Source of the DNA: Microbacterium sp. Root553
GTDB lineage: Bacteria > Actinomycetota > Actinomycetes > Actinomycetales > Microbacteriaceae
Assembly (NCBI RefSeq): GCF_001426995.1
Contig: NZ_LMFY01000001.1
Span: 486,241-550,240, forward strand
Length of the DNA: 64,000 bases
Direction of reading: 5' to 3'
Shown: one piece after another, positions 46,574 through 54,739 of the stretch
Position numbering within the stretch: the stretch's first letter is position 1
How the letters are laid out: each line of letters starts with the position of its first letter
The notes under the pieces: model-generated
Databases searched by the model: none
What the model was told of the DNA's origin: nothing
The model's input: the letters and a program-made list of their open reading frames with translations, nothing else
Translations under genes and position numbers: made by a program

Positions 46574-47986
46574 TCATCCCACCACGACTGCGCGTCGGCT
46601 GCTCAGCTCGGCGCTGTTCGCCTCGACCGTGCGGCGGTCGAGCGGGAACCAGAACAGCAGGATGAGCGCGACGATCGCGTACAGGACGCCAGGCACGAGT
46701 GTGGCGATGGTGTAGATGCCCTGCACGGTGCCTGCCGCCTGTGTGTCGGTGCCGGCCTCGTAGCCGATGATGGCGAGGGCGTAACCTCCGAGGCCGCCGG
46801 CGAGCGCGAGCCCGAGCTTGCGTGCCCACGTGTTGATGGCATAGACCGTGCCGTCATCGCGTTGCCCCGTGCGCACTTCCTGATGGTCGACGACGTCGGT
46901 GATGATCGCCCACACCAGGAGGTTGAACATGCCCACCCCGAACCCGGCCACGATGCTGAGCACGATGAACACCCATGGCGATGTGATTCCGAGGAAGAAG
47001 AGCAACAGATAGATCGCCGCGCTCGCGAAGAGCAGCACCACGAGCATCTCCTTCTTGCCGTAGCGGCGACCGAGTGCGGCAGCGAACGGTGCGGCGATGA
47101 GCGCGGGAACGACGTTGGCGAGCGCCGCGACACCCGAGAGCGCACCGTTGTTGAAGTAGTTGAGCCAGAGGTAGGCACCCACCGAACCGGTCAACAGCGA
47201 CGACAGCATCAGCACGAGGTTGCCGCCCATGAGCGAAAGGAGGGCGCGGTTGCCTGCCAGCGAACGCAGCAGGGCGGGGAACGACGCCTTCGCACGACCC
47301 GGCACCGCTCTCACGCGCTCTCGCACGAGCGAGTAGCAGATGATGTAGAAGACGAGCGCGGCGGCCGAGAAGGCGACGCCGGTCGCGAAGAACGCCGGCG
47401 GAAGCACCTGCGACACGCCGTCGACGTTCGCATAGATGAACAGAGGCGGCACGAGGGCGACGAAGATCCCCGCGAGGTTCGCCCCCACTCCACGGAAGAC
47501 CGAGAGGGACGCTCGTTCTGCGGGCTCCTCACTCATCACCGAGGCGAGGGAACCGTAGGAGATGTTGACCATCGTGTAGAAGACGGACCCCCAGAGGATG
47601 TACGTCGCTGTCGCCCAGATCAGCTTGACGGTGTAATCCCAGTCCGCCGCGAACGGCGCATACAACAGGGCGCTCACGACGACGAGGGGGATGGCCGCGC
47701 GGATGATCCAGGGACGGAACCGCCCGGCAACCGACGGAATGTGCCGATCGAGGAACTGGCCCCAGCCGACATCGGTGAACGCGTCGAGGAGACGCACCAG
47801 CAGGAACAGGGTTCCGACGTGCGCCGGGTTCAGTCCGAGGACGTTCGTGTAGAAGATCAGGAGATAGCTCGACGCCAGGATGAACAGGAAGTCGTTGCCG
47901 AAGTCTCCGAACAGGTATCCGACCTTGTCGCGCCAGCCGAACGGCCTCGCGGTGGCGATCGCTTCTGTCGTGCTCGTGTAAGTCAT
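46574..47986 (-). CDS. GPH family glycoside:cation symporter
   Basis: Inner-membrane MFS-type transporter of 470 aa with 12 hydrophobic segments. The N-terminus KVGYLFGDFGNDFLF and the motif RLLDAFTDVGWGQFLDRH fit the MelB/XynB (GPH) group, which imports oligosaccharides or glycosides with Na+ or H+. GAGGAG lies upstream of the ATG at 47984-47986. It is the first gene of the symporter-LacI-sulfatase operon and probably imports a sulfated or partially degraded sugar. Confidence 0.93.
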   Translation of the reverse strand: MTYTSTTEAIATARPFGWRDKVGYLFGDFGNDFLFILASSYLLIFYTNVLGLNPAHVGTLFLLVRLLDAFTDVGWGQFLDRHIPSVAGRFRPWIIRAAIPLVVVSALLYAPFAADWDYTVKLIWATATYILWGSVFYTMVNISYGSLASVMSEEPAERASLSVFRGVGANLAGIFVALVPPLFIYANVDGVSQVLPPAFFATGVAFSAAALVFYIICYSLVRERVRAVPGRAKASFPALLRSLAGNRALLSLMGGNLVLMLSSLLTGSVGAYLWLNYFNNGALSGVAALANVVPALIAAPFAAALGRRYGKKEMLVVLLFASAAIYLLLFFLGITSPWVFIVLSIVAGFGVGMFNLLVWAIITDVVDHQEVRTGQRDDGTVYAINTWARKLGLALAGGLGGYALAIIGYEAGTDTQAAGTVQGIYTIATLVPGVLYAIVALILLFWFPLDRRTVEANSAELSSRRAVVVG

Positions 47987-48026
47987 GGTTCTCCTCGTCG
48001 AGAGCGGGCGAGAGGACGATAACCAG

Positions 48027-48040
48027 TTCAAACGTTTGAA
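48027..48040. promoter_or_regulatory. Perfect 14-bp palindromic operator (LacI type)
   Basis: ttcaaacgtttgaa, with central CG as in classic LacI-family operators, is 40 bp upstream of the symporter start. It is distinct from the GCGAAACG sites and is the likely target of the second LacI protein. Confidence 0.7.
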
Positions 48041-48116
48041 GGCAAGCAGGTCCGAAAAAGAAGTCTCGTGGCCGACGCGCCGCGCTCCCGAAGCCGGACG
48101 CAGATACGATGTCGGG

Positions 48117-48473
48117 ATGCACCGCTTCCCCACATCCGTGTACGGCACCGGCGAGGAGCCGGATCCGCGTTTCTCACTCGCGAACGAGCGCACCTTCCTC
48201 GCGTGGACGCGCACGGCACTCGCTCTGATCGCCGGCGGCGTGGCACTCGAGGTGCTCGGTCTCGATCTGCATCCCGGCTTCCGACTCGCGGCCTCGCTGG
48301 TCCTCATCGTCGCCGGCACGGCAGTCGCGCCGCTCGCATGGTGGGAGTGGAGCAGGACGGAGCGGGCTCTGCGTCGGTCGCTGCCACTGCCCGGTGCGAT
48401 ATCGGCAGTCGTCCTCGGCATCATCGTGCTCGTCGTCGGCCTGCTCGTCATCGCAGGGGTCATCTGGCGATGA
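48117..48473 (+). CDS. DUF202 (YidH) family small membrane protein
   Basis: Membrane protein of 118 aa with the DUF202 pattern DPRFSLANERTFLAWTRTALALIAGGVAL and three hydrophobic segments (about 31-50, 54-75 and 92-117). Function unknown; family members are found next to transporters and oxidative-stress genes. The ATG at 48117 is used because the family N-terminus is short. It overlaps the next DUF202 gene by 4 nt. Confidence 0.85.
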   Translation: MHRFPTSVYGTGEEPDPRFSLANERTFLAWTRTALALIAGGVALEVLGLDLHPGFRLAASLVLIVAGTAVAPLAWWEWSRTERALRRSLPLPGAISAVVLGIIVLVVGLLVIAGVIWR

Positions 48474-48823
48474 CGGAGTCGACGCTCTTCGATCCCGGTC
48501 TGCAGCCGGAGCGCACCGAACTCGCCTGGCGCCGCACCGCCCTCGCCATCGCCGTCGGCTCGCTGCTCTCGCTACGAGTCCTCCCCGTGGCACTACCGGC
48601 CCCCGCCGCGGCGTTCGGCGTGATACCGGGTCTCCTCGGCCTTCTGGCGGCATGCGCGATCTGGATGGCTGCGCGTCGCCGTCAGATCCGGCTGACCGCG
48701 TTCCTGACCGGTACGTCATCGCGCACACCGCACGGCGGTGGCCTTCTCATCTCAGTAGCGGTGCTGGCGGCCGTCTTCGGCGCGGCAGCGATCCTCTTCG
48801 TGACGATCTCGGTGCTGACGTGA
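48470..48823 (+). CDS. DUF202 family small membrane protein (second)
   Basis: Membrane protein of 117 aa with FDPGLQPERTELAWRRTALAIAVGSLLSL and three hydrophobic segments. It diverges from the first copy and lacks the RTFLAWTR form. It overlaps both neighbours by 4 nt (ATGA before, GTGA after), so the two DUF202 genes and the formylglycine-generating enzyme are translated together. The pair may form a heteromer. Confidence 0.84.
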   Translation: MTESTLFDPGLQPERTELAWRRTALAIAVGSLLSLRVLPVALPAPAAAFGVIPGLLGLLAACAIWMAARRRQIRLTAFLTGTSSRTPHGGGLLISVAVLAAVFGAAAILFVTISVLT

Positions 48824-49707
48824 CCGCCGCGATGACCCGCATCCCCGCGGGGCGGCTGCTCATGGGCTCCGTCGACTTCTACCCCGAGGAAGGGCCGGTG
48901 CACGAACGCGAGATCGAGGCGTTCGATCTGGATCCGTACCCGGTGACGAATGCGGAGTACCTGCGCTTCGTCACCGAGACCGGCTACGTGACGGTCGCCG
49001 AGCGCCCCCTCGATCCTCGCGAGTTCCCGGGCGCTGATCCGGCCACGCTCGTTCCCGGTGGGCTGGTGTTCACCCCGACCGACGGCCCCGTGAATCTGAA
49101 CGAGTGGCAGCGCTGGTGGCGCTGGCAGCCCGGGGCGCACTGGCGTGCGCCCGAAGGGCCAGGATCGGACGTCGACGGACGCCTCGAGCATCCGGTCGTG
49201 CAGATCGCGTTCGAGGATGCCTCGGCATACGCCGCCTGGGCGCACAAGCGGCTGCCCACCGAAGCGGAGTGGGAGTGGGCGGCTCGAGGAGGGCTCGTCG
49301 GTGCGCGTTACGCGTGGGGCGACGAGCTGCGCCCGGACGGAGAGCTCATGGCCAACACCTGGCAGGGAGACTTCCCGTACCGCAACTCCGGAGCCGCCGG
49401 CTTCATCGGAACGTCCGCGACAGGGGCGTTCCCTGCCAATGGCTTCGGGGTTCACGACATGATCGGCAACGTCTGGGAATGGACAGCGGACACGTGGAGC
49501 GCTCGTCACAGCATGAGCCCGACGATCCAGCCCGGTGAACGCCGCAATCTTCTCGGCGTGGACGCCGGAGGTCCCCCACGTCGGGTGACCAAGGGCGGCT
49601 CGCACCTCTGCGCCCCCGAGTACTGCCGACGCTACAGGCCCGCCGCGCGAAGCTCCCAGACCGAGGACTCCGCGACCACCCATCTGGGTTTCCGCTGCGC
49701 GCGATGA
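48820..49707 (+). CDS. Formylglycine-generating enzyme (sulfatase-modifying factor)
   Basis: Oxidises the cysteine of the sulfatase motif CxPxR to formylglycine in the cytosol, using oxygen and copper. The 295-aa protein has the FGE-sulfatase fold throughout: PVTNAEYLRFV, LPTEAEWEWAARGG, YAWGDE, NVWEWTADTW. The C-terminal catalytic pair C264 and C269 is in GGSHLCAPEYCRRYRPAAR, five residues apart as in active FGEs. The GTG start overlaps the second DUF202 stop. Its natural substrate is likely the sulfatase at 43973. Confidence 0.95.
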   Translation: MTAAMTRIPAGRLLMGSVDFYPEEGPVHEREIEAFDLDPYPVTNAEYLRFVTETGYVTVAERPLDPREFPGADPATLVPGGLVFTPTDGPVNLNEWQRWWRWQPGAHWRAPEGPGSDVDGRLEHPVVQIAFEDASAYAAWAHKRLPTEAEWEWAARGGLVGARYAWGDELRPDGELMANTWQGDFPYRNSGAAGFIGTSATGAFPANGFGVHDMIGNVWEWTADTWSARHSMSPTIQPGERRNLLGVDAGGPPRRVTKGGSHLCAPEYCRRYRPAARSSQTEDSATTHLGFRCAR

Positions 49708-49735
49708 CGGGCGCCGTGGCGGCGCGAATCGCGGA

Positions 49736-50239
49736 TCAGGTCTGGACGACGCGCACCCATGCCCGATCGACGTCGTCGGCGTCCGTGAGGTTCACCTGCA
49801 CCACACCGGCGTACGGCAGCCGGTACGAGAACTCACCGGCCGGCGGATCGTCGCAGCGGAATCCCCCTTCGGCGAGCACCCGCCTCTCTCCGTCGGCCGT
49901 GACCACCTCGAACCCGACGCGATCGCCCTCGCACTGCCCCTCGACGGTGAACTGTCGATCCGCCACGAGCACAGCGGGCCCGGCGATGATCTCGCCCGAC
50001 GGATCGCTGCCCTCCCCGTACTTGAGGGCGATGCCGACCTGAGTGGGGTCCGTCTTGTCGGGATAGGCGAATGCCCCCGCAGGAGGCGCTGACGTCGCCG
50101 ACGGCGACGGTGCGGATGTCGATTCCGACGCCATCGGCTCGGGAGCGTCGCCCGAGGTGCAGCCGGCGATCACGAAGGCGAGAGCCATCAGCCCGGTGGG
50201 CACGATGGCGACGGCGCGAGTGCGATTGCGAGTGTCCAT
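49736..50239 (-). CDS. Hypothetical lipoprotein
   Basis: Secreted protein of 167 aa. A signal with lipobox FVIAGC at about residue 27 is followed by a Ser/Pro/Ala linker and a compact C-terminal domain with two cysteines (EGQCEGDRVGF, GGFRCDDPPAGEF) that may pair. Its end is convergent with the FGE gene. Function unknown. Confidence 0.8.
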   Translation of the reverse strand: MDTRNRTRAVAIVPTGLMALAFVIAGCTSGDAPEPMASESTSAPSPSATSAPPAGAFAYPDKTDPTQVGIALKYGEGSDPSGEIIAGPAVLVADRQFTVEGQCEGDRVGFEVVTADGERRVLAEGGFRCDDPPAGEFSYRLPYAGVVQVNLTDADDVDRAWVRVVQT

Positions 50240-50370
50240 CGATCCACACTATGAACCCTCGATCACCGACCACAATGCCTTGCGGGACGCTGCAGATCTG
50301 CTATCCGCTCGATCTGGGAGTCCCGTGGGAATCGACGCGCGACGCTCGTCCCCGCCGATAGCGTCGAAGG

Positions 50371-51021
50371 ATGGATATCGACACGACACGACCTCGGGCT
50401 CGCAGTGCACGCATCCTCACACCACTGTTCGGGATGGCCGTGACAGCTGCTCTTCTGGCGGGATGCTCGGCCCCCGTCTCGCCGACGCCGACCGTCACGC
50501 AGACGGTGACGGCACCCGCCGATCCCACGCCGAGCGCATCTCCCAGCGCGTCCCCGACCGCGGGCGCCGGCCCGTCGGGCATCGGCGACGTCGAGCTGGG
50601 CACTCCCTACGACGAGGCGGTCGCGGCAGCGGGTGCGACCCCCGCAGAAGTCTGCCCGTGGCTTGCCACGGTCGAAGCCGACGGATATACGCTGACCCTC
50701 CAGAGCCCCGAGATCCCCGAACAGGATCCGGCGGTGGTCGATCTCGTACAGGTGTCCGCCTCCCCCGCCGATCTCGAAGGCGGGCCGGCCGTCGGCCCGC
50801 TGACGGCCGAGGGGATCGGTGTCGGTTCCCGGATGGACGAGGCGCTGGCCGCGTATCCCGACGCGGTGGAGATCGAGAGCGTCGGCGATCGCCGGTACCT
50901 CGCGATCGAGTCGGAAACCGGCACCGGTTCCGTATTCCTGACTTACACGGCAGGCAGCGACATCATCTGGGCAGTCACGGCGACGACCCTCGAGAAGCCG
51001 CCGTACGAGTCCTGCGGCTGA
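50371..51021 (+). CDS. Hypothetical lipoprotein
   Basis: Secreted protein of 216 aa. The lipobox LLAGC at about residue 32 is followed by a Pro/Thr/Ser linker rich in PTVTQTVTAP. The mature domain has two cysteines (EVCPWLA, ESCG at the end) and a repeat-like pattern VELGTPYDEAVAAAG / GIGVGSRMDEALAAYP, suggesting a duplicated fold. It is divergent from the lipoprotein at 49736. Function unknown. Confidence 0.82.
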   Translation: MDIDTTRPRARSARILTPLFGMAVTAALLAGCSAPVSPTPTVTQTVTAPADPTPSASPSASPTAGAGPSGIGDVELGTPYDEAVAAAGATPAEVCPWLATVEADGYTLTLQSPEIPEQDPAVVDLVQVSASPADLEGGPAVGPLTAEGIGVGSRMDEALAAYPDAVEIESVGDRRYLAIESETGTGSVFLTYTAGSDIIWAVTATTLEKPPYESCG

Positions 51022-51052
51022 GTGCAGCACGTCGCCTCTGCGGGCGACTCAT

Positions 51053-51100
51053 GATGCGCGATGCCGGCGACCGTCGATGCGGTCGCCGGCATCGCGCATC
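51053..51100. terminator. Strong bidirectional terminator
   Basis: A perfect 20-bp inverted repeat (gatgcgcgatgccggcgacc and its complement) with an 8-nt loop lies between the convergent lipoprotein and cupin genes. Confidence 0.85.
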
Positions 51101-51106
51101 AGCGAG

Positions 51107-51493
51107 TCACGAGCCGACTGCGCGCCCGGGGTCGGCGAGAGCGGTGAAGGGAATCACGACCCACACCTTGCGCAGAGTTTCGTGAACCGTCCACCGCCCG
51201 ATCCATCCCTCGGGCGTGATGAACAACGAGCCGGCCTGCACATCGAACGTGGTTCCGTCCTCTTCCTCGATGGTGGCGGAGCCCGAGACGATCTGGCACA
51301 TCTCGTGGTACTGCGGGCGGGCGCTGCGGAACGAGCCCGGCGTCACCTCCCAGACTCCGGAGCGGATGCCTTCCGGTGACTCCCACACAGTGCGGGAGGA
51401 CTCGGTCTGCCCCGCGCTCTCCGCCGTGGCCTTGGCCTTGTGGTCACCGGCATCCGTAGTGGTGACGTCGTGGACGACGATTGCTCTGGTCAT
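51107..51493 (-). CDS. Cupin domain protein (EutQ/DUF861-like)
   Basis: Small beta-barrel protein of 128 aa with YHEMCQIVSGSATIEEEDG and the second cupin motif ITPEGWIGRWTVHETLRKVWVV. It resembles the cupin_3/DUF861 group that includes EutQ and ureidoglycine-type enzymes. Only one His is at each expected metal position, so catalytic activity is uncertain. The intergenic region shared with the CDF gene carries a GntR-type operator, linking it to the amine-catabolic cluster. Confidence 0.8.
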   Translation of the reverse strand: MTRAIVVHDVTTTDAGDHKAKATAESAGQTESSRTVWESPEGIRSGVWEVTPGSFRSARPQYHEMCQIVSGSATIEEEDGTTFDVQAGSLFITPEGWIGRWTVHETLRKVWVVIPFTALADPGRAVGS

Positions 51494-51552
51494 GGTGTCC
51501 GCCTTCTCGATACTCCGGCGCGCGAGGACCGCGCACTCTCAGTATTTGGATC

Positions 51553-51573
51553 GACAATCAGATTGTCAACAAT
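51553..51573. promoter_or_regulatory. GntR-type operator, copy 1
   Basis: A perfect inverted repeat gacaatc-a-gattgtc (51553-51567) overlaps attgtcaacaat (51562-51573), which matches attgtctacaat before the GntR gene. It lies between the divergent cupin and CDF genes. Confidence 0.65.
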
Positions 51574-51598
51574 CCTACCTTCCTGTTACTGTCTGTCC

Positions 51599-52657
51599 AT
51601 GACCTCCTCACACCTTCACGAGCATGGCGACCACGAGCACTCGCATGAAGAGCGCGGCCACGGGCATGACCACGGGCATGCCTTCAGCGACGGCCACCCC
51701 CGCCGCCCGGTGGCGGAAGCATCGGGCGGCCACGGCCACAATCACGACCACGGCCTCGAGGGTCACTCGACAGCGGGAGGAAAACACCGCAAGAAGCTGG
51801 TCCTGGTGCTCTGCATCACGTTCAGCGTCTTCGCCGTGCAGGTCGTCGGGGCTCTGATCTCAGGATCACTCGCACTCCTGGCGGATGCGGGTCACATGCT
51901 CACGGATGCTACCGGCGTGCTCATCGCGCTCATCGCCACGTTCATCGCCGCTCTGCCTGCGACCTCCAAGCGCACCTACGGGCTGATGCGCGTCGAGGTG
52001 CTCTCCGCGATGATCAACGGCATCGTGCTGAGCGTCATCTGCATCGTGATCGTCTACACGGCGATCCAGCGCATCGGCACTGAGGTCGAGATCGAGACGG
52101 GGCCGATGCTCATCGCCGCGATCGCCGGAGCCGTCGCCAATCTCATCTCGCTGCTGATCCTGCAGTCCGGCCAGAAGGAGAGCATCAACGTCCGTGGTGC
52201 ATATCTGGAGGTGCTCGGCGATCTGATCGGCTCCGGCGCGGTCATCGTCGCCGGCGTCGTGATCCTCTTCACCGGATGGAACTGGGTCGACCAGGTGGCG
52301 GCCTTCGCCATCGCGCTGCTGATCGCTCCCCGCGCATACAGCCTGCTGCGAGACGTCGTGCGGATCCTCCTCGAGAGCACACCGAAGGACGTCGATCTCG
52401 ACCAGACCCGCGAGCACATGCTGTCGGTGCCCGGCGTGGAGAAGGTGCACGATCTGCACGCATGGACGATCACCTCGGGCGTCAACGCGATGTCGGCGCA
52501 CGTGGTGATCGATCAGGAGTCCCTGGATTGGGATCACTACGATCGCATACTCGACGAGCTGCACGCCTGCCTCGGCGAGCATTTCGACACGAGCCACTGC
52601 ACCATCCAGCTCGAGCCGGCAGACCACGCCAACCACGAGAACGACGTGCACGCCTGA
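51599..52657 (+). CDS. Cation diffusion facilitator, zinc/cobalt exporter
   Basis: Membrane cation/H+ antiporter of 352 aa. The first ~60 residues are His-rich (HLHEHGDHEHSHEE, HGHDHGHAF), a likely metal sensor. Six membrane segments follow with the first metal site ALLADAGHMLTDA. In the partner site the usual His is Glu (AYLEVLGDLIGS). The C-terminal domain has EKVHDLHAWTITSG. The predicted role is zinc export. A GntR-type operator in its promoter suggests co-regulation with the downstream cluster, which is unusual for a zinc exporter. Confidence 0.9.
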   Translation: MTSSHLHEHGDHEHSHEERGHGHDHGHAFSDGHPRRPVAEASGGHGHNHDHGLEGHSTAGGKHRKKLVLVLCITFSVFAVQVVGALISGSLALLADAGHMLTDATGVLIALIATFIAALPATSKRTYGLMRVEVLSAMINGIVLSVICIVIVYTAIQRIGTEVEIETGPMLIAAIAGAVANLISLLILQSGQKESINVRGAYLEVLGDLIGSGAVIVAGVVILFTGWNWVDQVAAFAIALLIAPRAYSLLRDVVRILLESTPKDVDLDQTREHMLSVPGVEKVHDLHAWTITSGVNAMSAHVVIDQESLDWDHYDRILDELHACLGEHFDTSHCTIQLEPADHANHENDVHA

Positions 52658-52702
52658 CACTGAATCCGATCCGCGACGCCACAGCCCGAAACGCCAGTGT
52701 AG

Positions 52703-52714
52703 ATTGTCTACAAT
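52703..52714. promoter_or_regulatory. GntR-type operator, copy 2
   Basis: attgtctacaat is within a larger inverted repeat tgtaga-ttg-tctaca, about 55 bp before the GntR start. Eleven of 12 positions match copy 1. Confidence 0.65.
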
Positions 52715-52766
52715 GCAGGTGATGACGGCGGCGAACGGAACGCCGATTTCACGACGGGGGATATCG

Positions 52767-53486
52767 ATGAACGGCGTACAGACACTCTCGGCGATCAACA
52801 ATCGACCGACGGCGGTCGTGATCGCCGATCAGCTTCGCGAGAGCATCATCAATGGCGGCTTCTCCCCCGGCGACCAGGTGAACGAGGCACAGGTCGCCGG
52901 ACAGCTGAACGTGTCTCGCGGCCCGGTCCGCGAAGCGCTTCACCGCCTCGTGCAGGAAGGGCTCCTGCTCTCCCGTCCGAACCGTGGCGTCTTCGTGCAG
53001 GAACTGACCGTCCGCGATGTCGCAGAGGTCTACGAGGCGCGCGAGGTCATCGAATGCGCCGCCGCCGAGATCATCACCAAATTCTCCCCCGAGCGCCGCG
53101 CAGCCACCACGGATCGGCTCACGGCGATCGTGCAGAAGATGCAGTCGGCTCTCCAGGATGAGGACTGGGCGCGACTCGGGCGCATCGACCTCGAGTTCCA
53201 CACCGCTCTCGTGCAGGACGCCGGCAACACCCGCCTCGTGCGCGCCTACGCCACGCTCGCCACCGAGGCGCTCATCTGCCTCTTCCACTTCCCTGACGCA
53301 TACCCGAAGCCCGACCGCGTCGTGCCGGGCCACCAGGAGATCGCCGATCTGCTGAAAGACGGCGAGATGGAGGAGCTGCATCACGTGCTTCACCAGCATC
53401 TCTCGCTGAGCAACTACCAGCTGCACAGCCACGAGGACGAGGGCGCACTGCGGCACGGACGCAACGAAGAAGGCGACGAGTCCTGA
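52767..53486 (+). CDS. GntR family regulator with FCD domain
   Basis: Regulator of 239 aa. The winged helix (about 15-75, VIADQLRESIINGGFSPGDQ ... LNVSRGPVREALHRL) is followed by an FCD helical effector domain, with metal/acid-binding residues such as the aspartate and histidine in IDLEFHTALV and the His-rich C-terminal part HHVLHQHLSL. FadR-type regulators usually sense carboxylates or amino acids. The ATG at 52767 with GGGGG upstream is preferred over 52704. Operators lie before it and before the cupin/CDF pair. Confidence 0.88.
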   Translation: MNGVQTLSAINNRPTAVVIADQLRESIINGGFSPGDQVNEAQVAGQLNVSRGPVREALHRLVQEGLLLSRPNRGVFVQELTVRDVAEVYEAREVIECAAAEIITKFSPERRAATTDRLTAIVQKMQSALQDEDWARLGRIDLEFHTALVQDAGNTRLVRAYATLATEALICLFHFPDAYPKPDRVVPGHQEIADLLKDGEMEELHHVLHQHLSLSNYQLHSHEDEGALRHGRNEEGDES

Positions 53487-54730
53487 ACCGGCCGCCGGCC
53501 TCGCCGAACGCGGCGAACCTCACCGAGCGCTCCCGTAACCTGGCGAGCGTCTTCGATGCTGCGCTCGCCCGCGGCACGATGACCCGGCGGGAGCTCATCG
53601 CCGACACCGGCCTCAGCAAGGCGACGATCAGCCGCGTCGTCGACGACCTGGAACGCCTGGAGCTGCTCGCGCCGGCATCCCCCGCAGGTTGCGACGCGTC
53701 AGCCGACGCGGTCGACGCCTCCGCCGCCGCCTCACGCGGGCGGCGGCCCACGGCCCTCACGGTTCCGTCAGAGGTCGGCCAAGTGGTCGGCATCAGTCTC
53801 GGTCTGCAGCGCACCGGAGTGCTGGCGGTCGACCTCGCAGGGCGCGAACTCTCGTGGAGCACTCTCGCCACTCCCCTGCACGCCGATGCGGGCGCGGCGG
53901 TCGAGTGGCTCGGCGGCCTCATCGACCGGGCCCGCGAACGCACGGCCGCTCCTCTGCAACGGGTGCTGGTGGCGGTACCGGCCCGGGTCGTGAACGGCGT
54001 CGAGGTGCCGCATCCGCCCTCGGCGATGCCTGCGATCGGGGGAACGGTCTTCGCCGAGAAGCTGGCGGCGGCGGTCGGCGCCGAGGTCGAACTCGATACC
54101 GACGCGAACATGGCACTCGCCGGCCTGACGGTCGAGGGCTTCATCCCCGGGGGCGCGCTCCCGGTGCTGCTCAACATGAGCACGGTACTCACGATGGCCA
54201 TGCTGCGCCGCGACGGTTCCTCGGCGCACGGCGTCACCGGTTCATTCGGGAACTTCTCGGTGCTCCCCTTTCCTGCGGGGGATGGAGAGAGCACGATCGG
54301 CGAGCTGCTGAGCACCCACGGCCTGATGCAGTACTGCCGACGCCAGGGGCAGGCGCTGGCGCACATCTCCGAGCTGTGGGGCGGCGACGACGAACTCGGG
54401 CGGTTCGAGACGACCCTGCCGTCCGCCGAGCGAGACGCGATCGTACAGGTGTACACCGAGGCCCTCGCTTCGGCGCTGTTGATGATCTCCGTCATCTCGG
54501 ACCCGCTGCTCATCGTGCTCGCCGGGCGCCTCGCCCCGCTCGCCGAGCGCGTGCTGCCCCGTCTCACCGAGACGCTGGCGGACCATCTCGACGAGCCACC
54601 GCAGATCCTGATCGCCAACGCTCGCACCCGCGCCCACACCACGTCTCTCGGCGCGGCCCACACCGCACTCACCGCCGTGCAGCGTCGACTGCGCGAGCGC
54701 CTCACGAACGGCACCTGGTCGATCGACTGA
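53483..54730 (+). CDS. ROK family protein with N-terminal HTH, apparent CTG start
   Basis: Regulator/sugar-kinase-like protein. With the first ATG (53579) the protein is 383 aa but the winged helix is truncated. In frame upstream, LTERSRNLASVFDAALARG completes helix 1, and the only initiator that fits is CTG at 53483, overlapping the GntR stop (CTGA). The kinase-like domain has VDLAGRELSWSTLATPL and ELDTDANMALAGL. The ROK glycine motif near GSFGNFSVLPFPAG lacks the usual zinc-binding cysteines, so a repressor without kinase activity is likely. It is coupled to the GntR gene. Confidence 0.7.
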   Translation: MNRPPASPNAANLTERSRNLASVFDAALARGTMTRRELIADTGLSKATISRVVDDLERLELLAPASPAGCDASADAVDASAAASRGRRPTALTVPSEVGQVVGISLGLQRTGVLAVDLAGRELSWSTLATPLHADAGAAVEWLGGLIDRARERTAAPLQRVLVAVPARVVNGVEVPHPPSAMPAIGGTVFAEKLAAAVGAEVELDTDANMALAGLTVEGFIPGGALPVLLNMSTVLTMAMLRRDGSSAHGVTGSFGNFSVLPFPAGDGESTIGELLSTHGLMQYCRRQGQALAHISELWGGDDELGRFETTLPSAERDAIVQVYTEALASALLMISVISDPLLIVLAGRLAPLAERVLPRLTETLADHLDEPPQILIANARTRAHTTSLGAAHTALTAVQRRLRERLTNGTWSID

Positions 54731-54739
54731 CCCACGCGG

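Noticed and set aside
46574..48463. Extended frame upstream of the GPH symporter
   Set aside because: Extension overlaps the DUF202 genes on the other strand and lacks coding character; ATG at 47986 is strongly supported.
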